Of a DNA stretch of 50,618 bases, positions 23,552 to 30,516 are shown piece by piece (the first letter of the stretch is position 1; each line of letters begins with the position of its first letter). A model generated the notes under the pieces. It made no database searches and was not told where the DNA came from. It worked only from the letters and a program-made list of their open reading frames with translations. The position numbers and the translations under genes were made by a program. Source of the DNA: an uncultured Lachnospiraceae bacterium (GTDB lineage Bacteria > Bacillota > Clostridia > Lachnospirales > Lachnospiraceae); NCBI GenBank assembly GCA_910587935.1, contig CAJUNP010000021.1, forward strand, positions 1-50,618. The letters are read 5' to 3'.

Positions 23552-24988
23552 ATGTCTGAAAAAAAACTTGTGGAAGCCATTACCTCTATGGACGAAGATT
23601 TTGCCCAGTGGTATACGGACGTAGTGAAAAAAGCGGAATTGATCGATTACACCAGCGTGAAAGGCTGCATGGTATTAAAGCCTGCAGGCTATGCGATCTG
23701 GGAGAACATTCAGAAAAAACTCGACGCCATGTTTAAAGAAAACGGCGTGGAGAACGTATATCTGCCCATGTTTATTCCCGAAAGCCTGCTGCAGAAGGAA
23801 AAAGACCATGTGGAAGGTTTTGCGCCGGAGGTAGCCTGGGTTACCCACGGAGGGATGCAGCCCCTGCAGGAGCGCATGTGTGTGCGCCCTACTTCCGAAA
23901 CACTGTTCTGTGATTTTTATAAAAACGATATCCAGTCCTACCGCGACCTGCCCAGAGTATACAACCAATGGTGCTCGGTAGTACGGTGGGAAAAAGAAAC
24001 CCGTCCTTTTTTGCGGTCCAGAGAGTTCTTATGGCAGGAAGGGCATACCGCCCATGCCACGGCTGAGGATGCAAAGGAGAGGACCATTCAGATGCTGGGC
24101 GTATACGCCCGTTTCTGCGAAGAGTATCTGGCTATCCCCGTTATCAGGGGACAAAAGACAGATAAAGAAAAATTTGCCGGCGCGGAAGCTACCTATACCA
24201 TAGAAGCCCTGATGCATGACGGTAAGGCGTTACAGTCCGGCACAAGTCATAACTTCGGCGACGGCTTTGCAAAAGCCTTCGGTATTCAGTTTGCGGATAA
24301 GGATAATACCCTGAAGTACGTACATCAGACTTCCTGGGGCATGAGCACCCGTCTGATCGGCGGCATTATAATGGTGCATGGGGATGATTCCGGTCTGGTT
24401 CTGCCTCCTGCAATCGCGCCTCTGCAGATCATGGTGATTCCGATCCAGCAGAAAAAAGAGGGAGTGCTTAATAAGGCCTGCGAGTTAAAAGACAGACTGA
24501 TTCAAAAAGGCTTCAGCGTAAAGGTGGATGATTCCGATAAGAGTCCCGGCTGGAAATTTTCCGAACAGGAAATGCGGGGAATTCCGCTCCGTATTGAAGT
24601 GGGACCGAAGGATATTGAAGCCGGAAAATGCGTGGTCTGCCGCCGGGATACAAGGGAGAAAACAGAAGTTTCCTTTGCAGAGCTGGAAAGCAGAACCGGA
24701 GAGATTCTCGCGGCTATGCAGAAAGAGATGCTGGAACGGGCAAGAAAGCACCGGGACGCGCATACTTACATGGCCCAAAATATGGAAGAACTGGAACAGA
24801 TCTTTGCTAAAAACGCCGGTTTTGTAAAAGCCATGTGGTGCGGCGAACAGGCATGCGAAGATATGATTAAAGAAAAATTAAGCGTAACCAGCCGCTGTAT
24901 TCCCTTTGAACAGGAACAAATCAGCGATACCTGCCTATGCTGCGGAAAGCCTGCGAAAAAGATGGTCTACTGGGGCAAAGCTTATTAA
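23552..24988 (+). CDS. proS: Prolyl-tRNA synthetase (short, eukaryote/archaeon-like type)
   Basis: The 478-residue enzyme has class II motifs: motif 2 around RWEKETRPFLRSREFLWQEG, a TSHNFGDGF-type proline-binding segment, motif 3 near the middle (TRLIGGIIMVHGD), an anticodon-binding domain (about 285-385), and a C-terminal zinc-type domain with CVVC and CLCC. Its length and lack of an editing insertion place it in the short ProRS group found in many Clostridia. The start at 23552 has AAAAGGAG upstream. A longer frame beginning at 23261 would include the T-box. It attaches proline to tRNA-Pro and is controlled by the T-box. Confidence 0.96.
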   Translation: MSEKKLVEAITSMDEDFAQWYTDVVKKAELIDYTSVKGCMVLKPAGYAIWENIQKKLDAMFKENGVENVYLPMFIPESLLQKEKDHVEGFAPEVAWVTHGGMQPLQERMCVRPTSETLFCDFYKNDIQSYRDLPRVYNQWCSVVRWEKETRPFLRSREFLWQEGHTAHATAEDAKERTIQMLGVYARFCEEYLAIPVIRGQKTDKEKFAGAEATYTIEALMHDGKALQSGTSHNFGDGFAKAFGIQFADKDNTLKYVHQTSWGMSTRLIGGIIMVHGDDSGLVLPPAIAPLQIMVIPIQQKKEGVLNKACELKDRLIQKGFSVKVDDSDKSPGWKFSEQEMRGIPLRIEVGPKDIEAGKCVVCRRDTREKTEVSFAELESRTGEILAAMQKEMLERARKHRDAHTYMAQNMEELEQIFAKNAGFVKAMWCGEQACEDMIKEKLSVTSRCIPFEQEQISDTCLCCGKPAKKMVYWGKAY

Positions 24989-25002
24989 TAGAAAGGAATA
25001 CC

Positions 25003-25857
25003 ATGATTAATTTGAGCAGTCCGTCGAATACGGCAGAGATTTTAAAAAAATATAATTTCAATTTCCAGAAGAAGTATGGACAGAATTTTTTGATCGACGC
25101 TAATATTCTGGAAAAAATCATGGCGGCGGCGGATATCTCAAAAGAAGACTGTGTGCTGGAGATTGGACCGGGAATCGGTACGATGACGCAGTATCTGTCA
25201 CAGCGGGCGGGAGAAGTCATTGCGGTAGAGATTGACAAAAACCTGATACCGATTCTTTCCGACACCCTGTCTGACTGTTCTAACGTTACGATTATCAACG
25301 AGGACGTATTAAAAGTAGATCTGAAAAAGCTTGCGGAAGAAAAAAACGGCGGTAATCCGGTTAAGATTGTTGCAAATCTTCCGTACTATATTACGACGCC
25401 TATTATTATGGGACTTTTTGAAAGCGGCGTTCCGTTAAAAAGCATTACGGTTATGGTACAGAAAGAAGTAGCGGAGCGGATGCAGGTGGGGCCCGGTACG
25501 AAAGATTATGGGGCGTTATCTCTGGCCGTGCAGTATTATGCACGGCCGGAGGTGATATGTGATGTGCCGCCCTCCTGCTTTATTCCCAGACCCGGCGTGG
25601 GGAGCGCGGTAATTTGCCTGGAACGCTACGAACAGCCGCCTGTTTTCGTGGAAAACGAAAAAAAGATGTTTTCCGTAATCCGGGCCGCTTTTAACCAGCG
25701 CCGTAAAACGCTGGTCAATGCTTTGGCTAACGCTTCTCTTGGAATAGCAAAAGAAGCCGTTTTAAATGCATTGGAAAAACAGAACTTATCTTTGACAATC
25801 CGGGGAGAAGCTTTATCCCTGAAGCAATTTGCACAGTTAACCAACGAACTGCCGTAG
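25003..25857 (+). CDS. rsmA: 16S rRNA dimethyladenosine transferase RsmA (KsgA)
   Basis: The 284-residue protein shows the N-terminal FQKKYGQNFLID motif, the SAM-binding EIGPGIGTMT, and the catalytic NLPYY motif, followed by the typical C-terminal domain ending near FAQLTNELP. It dimethylates two adjacent adenines near the 3' end of 16S rRNA. The start at 25003 has GAAAGG upstream. It follows proS by 14 nt and is probably on the same transcript, so proline starvation may also raise its expression. Confidence 0.96.
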   Translation: MINLSSPSNTAEILKKYNFNFQKKYGQNFLIDANILEKIMAAADISKEDCVLEIGPGIGTMTQYLSQRAGEVIAVEIDKNLIPILSDTLSDCSNVTIINEDVLKVDLKKLAEEKNGGNPVKIVANLPYYITTPIIMGLFESGVPLKSITVMVQKEVAERMQVGPGTKDYGALSLAVQYYARPEVICDVPPSCFIPRPGVGSAVICLERYEQPPVFVENEKKMFSVIRAAFNQRRKTLVNALANASLGIAKEAVLNALEKQNLSLTIRGEALSLKQFAQLTNELP

Positions 25858-26032
25858 AATGAATCCCAAACCACAATATCTTGTACTTTTTTTCTTAAAA
25901 TTCTCTATATTTTCTTGAAATCAGCTATACTCCTATGATAAACTTATGCATAGTAAAAAGTGGGGAATTTTGCTTTTTTACAGGAAAATACTAAAAACCG
26001 TTTCCTATCAGAAAAATTTTGAGGTGTATACT

Positions 26033-28462
26033 TTGGATAAATATGAATATCAGGTAAGATCAGAGGAGATACGCACGTTAATTGCGCGGGGAGAATATGC
26101 GGAAGCTGCCGAGATTGCAGATATGATCGACTGGCGCAGAGTAAAAAGCGTTATGATGCTTTGTACTATAAGTGATTTATATAAAATTAACAGGCGGTTT
26201 GATGAGAGTAAAGAACTTCTGCTTCTTGCTTATGACCGTCATCCCGGCGGAAGAACCATTGTTTATTCGTTATGCGAGCTGTCCATCAAAATGGGTGAAG
26301 TCGTCCAGGCGATTGAATACTACAAGGAATTTGTGCAGATCGCCCCAAAGGATACGGGACGTTACATTTTACAATATAAATTATATGTTGCGCAGGAAGT
26401 AAGCCTGGAAGAGCGCATAGAGGTTCTGGAGGAACTGAAAAAAAGAGATTACCGGGAAAAATGGGCATATGAACTGGCATATCTTTATCATCGGGTAGGA
26501 CTTGCCACGCGCTGCGTAGAGGAATGTGACGATCTGATTCTCTGGTTTGGCGAGGGAAGATACGTTACAAAGGCCATGGAGCTTAAAATGCTTCACCAGC
26601 CTCTTGCAGAGGATCAGCAGGCTCGGTATGAAGGCCGGTATGAGGCGTATTTGCAGGAGCAGGAAGCCCAGCAGGAGTCTTTTGAGCAGGAGGATAATCA
26701 TTTACAGGATGAACAGGATCCGATGGATCTTATGCATGCGCCTACAGTAGAAATCCCCGGGGATATTCTGGAAGATATTCAGGTAAAAACCATGGATGTC
26801 GGAGAATATAATACCATTAATCTGCAGAAGGAACTGGCCGACAGTATGAAAGATTTGTGGGAGGCCCCGCCTGAAGAACAGCCGGTTTCCGCGCAAGAGG
26901 AAGAATATTTCCCGGAGACGCCGGAAGAAGAGGGATATTCGGAAGAAGAGGGATATTCGGGAGAAGAGGGATATTCGGAAGAAGAGGAGTATTTGGAAGA
27001 AGAGGAATACCCGCAAGAAGCTGTTTTGGATATGGAAGAGGAACCTGTCTCCACGCCGGAAGAAGAAATAAGCAATACACAGAAAATAACACAATCGATT
27101 GTGGCTCCCCTTTTACAGGATACGAACGACATGACGGAAATAGCGGTGCAGTTGGAAGAAGAGCCGGTTTTGGAGGAAGAAAAGCAAAAAGAGGCCGAAT
27201 CCGTGCCGCCGCCCGTAGATATGGAAGAACCGGACGAACCGGTTAAAGCCGACACGCCCACACCCATATTAAAACGCAAACAAAGCTATGAAAAGGTTTT
27301 GGGTATGGAATATGACGGGCAAATGAGCCTGATTATTCCCGATTTTGAAAAAGTAGAAAAACAGATTACCGGACAGCTTAAAATCGAAGACGTTCTTGCC
27401 GAGTGGGAGCGGATGAAGAAGGAAAATGAAAAACAGTGCGCGGAAGAAGTGCGCCAGCTTGTATTGCAGCATACGGGTAATATTCTTGTTGATTTTGACC
27501 AGGCCGTAAAAGAAGGGCTTTTGGAAAAACTGGAAGGCTCCGAGGTCGTGTCAGCCGATACCGTCGAAGAGACAATGGATGAATTAGAGCCGGAGGAGTC
27601 CCAGGAGGAACCGGAAGAGACCTCGCCGGAGGAGGCTGTCGAAGACGCAGAGGATACGGAGGAAGACGCTGCGGAAGAAGAATTCGTGGAGGAACCGGAC
27701 ACACCTGCATCTTCCGTGCGCGCTTTGACAAAGGAGGAAAAGGAACTGTACGCCGCCTTTATACAAAGCCGTAGGGCAAAAGAAGAACTGATTGCGGCAA
27801 TCGACGCCATCAGTCTTGCCGCCTATACCGGCAATGTGATTATTACCGGCGAGGAAGGAATGGACACCTTAACGCTTGCCAAAAACATGATGAAGGAAGT
27901 GCAGATGACGGACAGCAATTTTTCCGGGAAAATTGCCAAAATCAGCGGCAACTCCATGAACCAGCGGGATATCGGTAAATTGATTGGAAAGCTTGCAAAC
28001 GGCGCGTTGATCATTGAAAATGCCGGCAGGATGAACGCCGAAACCGGACAGAAGCTGCATAAAGCGTTACAGCAGGAAAATATAGGTATTATCGTTATTA
28101 TGGAAGGTTCCAGAAAGACCATCGGAAAGCTGCTTGAGCAGGTTCCCGCTCTGAATGATTGCTTTAATGCACGCGTAAACATTGAAGCGCTTGATAATGA
28201 TTCTCTGGTTGCCTTCGGTAAACGATATGCGAAGGAAAAAGAATATTCCATAGATGAAATGGGACTTTTGGCGTTACATACAAGGATATCCGATAATCAG
28301 ACCAGTGATCACGCGGTAACGCTTTTGGAGGTTAAGGAAATGGTGGATGACGCAATAGGTCATGCGAACCGGAAGTCTCTGGGACATTTCTTTGACATTC
28401 TTTTTGCAAAGCGTTATGATGAAGAAGACATGATTATATTGAGAGAAAACGATTTTATTTAA
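26033..28462 (+). CDS. TPR protein with acidic repeats and a degenerate AAA-like domain
   Basis: The roughly 809-residue protein has three parts. Residues 1-200 are helical TPR-like repeats. Residues 210-570 are very acidic and low in complexity, with an 18-bp tandem repeat region. Residues 590-800 look like a CbbX/SpoVK-type AAA domain: ITGEEGMDTLTLAKNMM where a Walker A is expected but without GK[ST], ALIIENAG in the Walker B place, and a C-terminal lid region. ATP hydrolysis is therefore unlikely, and a scaffold role is more likely. I prefer the TTG start at 26033 (GAGGTG 6 nt upstream, coding MDKYEYQVRS). An ATG at 25946 is in frame but without a ribosome site. It is followed 15 nt later by glgB. 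Confidence 0.72.
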   Translation: MDKYEYQVRSEEIRTLIARGEYAEAAEIADMIDWRRVKSVMMLCTISDLYKINRRFDESKELLLLAYDRHPGGRTIVYSLCELSIKMGEVVQAIEYYKEFVQIAPKDTGRYILQYKLYVAQEVSLEERIEVLEELKKRDYREKWAYELAYLYHRVGLATRCVEECDDLILWFGEGRYVTKAMELKMLHQPLAEDQQARYEGRYEAYLQEQEAQQESFEQEDNHLQDEQDPMDLMHAPTVEIPGDILEDIQVKTMDVGEYNTINLQKELADSMKDLWEAPPEEQPVSAQEEEYFPETPEEEGYSEEEGYSGEEGYSEEEEYLEEEEYPQEAVLDMEEEPVSTPEEEISNTQKITQSIVAPLLQDTNDMTEIAVQLEEEPVLEEEKQKEAESVPPPVDMEEPDEPVKADTPTPILKRKQSYEKVLGMEYDGQMSLIIPDFEKVEKQITGQLKIEDVLAEWERMKKENEKQCAEEVRQLVLQHTGNILVDFDQAVKEGLLEKLEGSEVVSADTVEETMDELEPEESQEEPEETSPEEAVEDAEDTEEDAAEEEFVEEPDTPASSVRALTKEEKELYAAFIQSRRAKEELIAAIDAISLAAYTGNVIITGEEGMDTLTLAKNMMKEVQMTDSNFSGKIAKISGNSMNQRDIGKLIGKLANGALIIENAGRMNAETGQKLHKALQQENIGIIVIMEGSRKTIGKLLEQVPALNDCFNARVNIEALDNDSLVAFGKRYAKEKEYSIDEMGLLALHTRISDNQTSDHAVTLLEVKEMVDDAIGHANRKSLGHFFDILFAKRYDEEDMIILRENDFI
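26923..27010 (+). repeat. Five tandem 18-bp units inside the acidic region of the TPR/AAA-like gene
   Basis: The unit GGAAGAAGAGGGATATTC begins at 26923, 26941, 26959, 26977 and 26995. Copies three to five carry changes, and the last is cut short. Each encodes a six-residue Glu-Glu-Glu-Gly-Tyr-Ser type repeat. The in-frame unit length allows copy-number change without a frameshift. Confidence 0.9.
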
Positions 28463-28477
28463 GGGGGCAATTAAGGA

Positions 28478-30415
28478 ATGGCAGTCAGTGCTAAAGAGGT
28501 TGAAAAGACAGAGAAAAAGCGGGAACAGGTATTTATTTCCGAAGCAGATCAATATGTTTTTGCACAGGGATCACACTATGATATTTATAAGAAACTGGGA
28601 GCGCATATTTCTGAGGAAGACGGTAAAGAAGGCGTGTTTTTCGGAGTCTGGGCGCCTAACGCAGGGCAGGTTCATGTGATCGGTTCTTTTAACGGATGGA
28701 ACGAAGAAAGCCACCTGATGAACAAGCTGGGCTCCGGAGGGATCTGGGCTCTGTTTATTCCCGGCGTAAAAGAGGGAGATATGTACAAGTTCCTGATTAC
28801 CACGCCCGATGGACGGAAATTATACAAGGCAGATCCTTTTGCTAACTATGCGGAATTTCGTCCGGGAACCGCGTCTATTGTGACGGATTTGTCAGGATAT
28901 GGATGGACCGATAACGCATGGATGAAAAAACGAAGCGAAAAAGATATGAAAAAAGAGCCTATGGCCATTTATGAGTGCCACATAGGTTCCTGGATGAAGC
29001 ATCCTGACGGAACGGAGCACGGCTATTATAATTACCGGGAATTTGCGGACAGGATCGTAGAATATTTAAAAGAAATGAAATATACCCATGTAGAGCTGAT
29101 GGGGATTGCGGAATATCCCTTCGACGGTTCCTGGGGGTATCAGGTAACCGGCTATTATGCGCCTACTTCCAGACACGGATGTCCCAAAGATTTTATGTAT
29201 CTGGTGAATAAACTGCACAAAAACGGCATAGGTGTCATTTTGGACTGGGTGCCGGCGCACTTTGCTACGGACGCTCACGGATTAGGCAATTTTGATGGAG
29301 GATGCATTTTTGAGCATCCCGATCCCAGAAGGGGAGAACATCCCGATTGGGGCACCAAGATTTTTAATTATGGAAGAACAGAAACCAAGAATTTCCTGAT
29401 TGCCAATGCCATTTTCTGGATGCGGGAATTTCATGTGGACGGAATCCGCGTAGACGCGGTGGCGTCCATGCTTTATCTGGATTACGGAAAAAAGGACGGA
29501 GAATGGCTGCCGAATATTCACGGCGGGAATAAAAATCTTGAGGCCATTGAATTTTTCAAACATCTGAATTCCGTTCTGCACGGTATTGATCCGGGATTTT
29601 TAACGATTGCGGAAGAGTCTACGGCATGGCCTAAAGTGACCGGAGTGGTAGAGGATGACGGACTGGGATTTTCTTTTAAGTGGAATATGGGATGGATGCA
29701 TGACTTCTGCGAATATATGAAGCTGGACCCTTACTTCCGGAAAGATAATCATTATTCAATGACGTTTGCCATGAGCTACAATGACTCGGAGAATTATATT
29801 CTTCCTCTGTCACACGATGAAGTGGTTCATCTGAAATGCTCCATGGTAAATAAAATGCCGGGATATACGGTTGATAAATATGCTAACCTGCGTGTGGGAT
29901 ATACATATATGTTCGGTCATTCCGGAAAGAAGCTTCTTTTTATGGGACAAGAGTTTGCCCAGGAAAGGGAGTGGAGCGAAGCCAGAGAACTGGACTGGTT
30001 TTTACTGGGAGAACCTCTGAATAAGGGTATGCATGATTACGTCAAAGAACTCTTGGGCATGTACCGCAAATATCCCAGCCTTTACCGGATAGACAACAGC
30101 TGGAACGGTTTTGAGTGGCTCAATGCGGACGATAAAGAGCGCAGCGTTTACAGCTTTTTCCGCAAAGACGAGACAGGTAAAAACAATCTGTTGTTCGTGC
30201 TGAATCTGACTCCCGTGGAATGGAAAGATTATAAAGTGGGAGTACCCAAAAAGAAAAAGTATAAACTGCTTTTAAACAGCGACGAAGCGCGCTTTGGCGG
30301 AGGCGGAAGAGAGATACCCGCAGAGCTTACGGCTGTAAAGGAAAAAGTGAATTACAGAGATTTTACGATTACTTTTGACCTGCCCCCTCTTACTGCCGCC
30401 GTATTTGTTTTTTAA
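28478..30415 (+). CDS. glgB: 1,4-alpha-glucan branching enzyme
   Basis: The 645-residue enzyme has an N-terminal CBM48 domain (about 30-140, WAPNAGQVHVIGSFNGWN), a GH13 barrel (about 160-530) and a C-terminal beta domain. Catalytic residues are Asp326 in DGIRVDAVA, a Glu in TIAEES (379-380) and Asp447 in LSHDEVVH. It makes alpha-1,6 branches in glycogen or starch-like glucan. AAGGGGGC precedes the ATG. No other glycogen gene lies in the window. It shares a transcript with the TPR/AAA-like protein upstream and is followed by a strong terminator. Confidence 0.96.
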   Translation: MAVSAKEVEKTEKKREQVFISEADQYVFAQGSHYDIYKKLGAHISEEDGKEGVFFGVWAPNAGQVHVIGSFNGWNEESHLMNKLGSGGIWALFIPGVKEGDMYKFLITTPDGRKLYKADPFANYAEFRPGTASIVTDLSGYGWTDNAWMKKRSEKDMKKEPMAIYECHIGSWMKHPDGTEHGYYNYREFADRIVEYLKEMKYTHVELMGIAEYPFDGSWGYQVTGYYAPTSRHGCPKDFMYLVNKLHKNGIGVILDWVPAHFATDAHGLGNFDGGCIFEHPDPRRGEHPDWGTKIFNYGRTETKNFLIANAIFWMREFHVDGIRVDAVASMLYLDYGKKDGEWLPNIHGGNKNLEAIEFFKHLNSVLHGIDPGFLTIAEESTAWPKVTGVVEDDGLGFSFKWNMGWMHDFCEYMKLDPYFRKDNHYSMTFAMSYNDSENYILPLSHDEVVHLKCSMVNKMPGYTVDKYANLRVGYTYMFGHSGKKLLFMGQEFAQEREWSEARELDWFLLGEPLNKGMHDYVKELLGMYRKYPSLYRIDNSWNGFEWLNADDKERSVYSFFRKDETGKNNLLFVLNLTPVEWKDYKVGVPKKKKYKLLLNSDEARFGGGGREIPAELTAVKEKVNYRDFTITFDLPPLTAAVFVF

Positions 30416-30424
30416 ATTAACTCT

Positions 30425-30451
30425 TAAGAATTGAATAAAACCTGTCGAAAT
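30425..30451 (+). promoter_or_regulatory. Candidate sigma-28 (flagellar) promoter
   Basis: TAAGAATT (30425-30432), an 11-bp spacer and GTCGAAAT (30444-30451) resemble the flagellar sigma consensus (TAAAGTTT-N11-GCCGATAA), with about five of eight matches in each box. A start near 30458 would fall inside the 5' arm of the glgB terminator. A transcript beginning there would therefore not form that hairpin fully. No sigma-A promoter is apparent before the FliK-like gene. Confidence 0.4.
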
Positions 30452-30485
30452 AAAAGGTGAATGTAAAAAGGCATTCACCTTTTTT
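30452..30485 (+). terminator. Strong intrinsic terminator after glgB
   Basis: AAAAGGTGAATG (30452-30463) pairs with CATTCACCTTTT (starting at 30472), and the stem runs into a T run to 30485. It separates the glgB transcript from the flagellar genes. Confidence 0.9.
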
Positions 30486-30516
30486 AATGAAGCGCGTGAT
30501 ATGCAGGAGTATAAAT

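Noticed and set aside
26923..27010. Regular 18-bp repeats as a possible CRISPR array
   Set aside because: Units are directly adjacent without spacers, lie in frame inside a gene, and no cas gene is present.
26702..27810. Several minus-strand open frames opposite the acidic repeat region
   Set aside because: Repetitive Ser/Phe/Leu-rich translations are the expected reverse reading of GAA/GAG-rich codons; no ribosome site.
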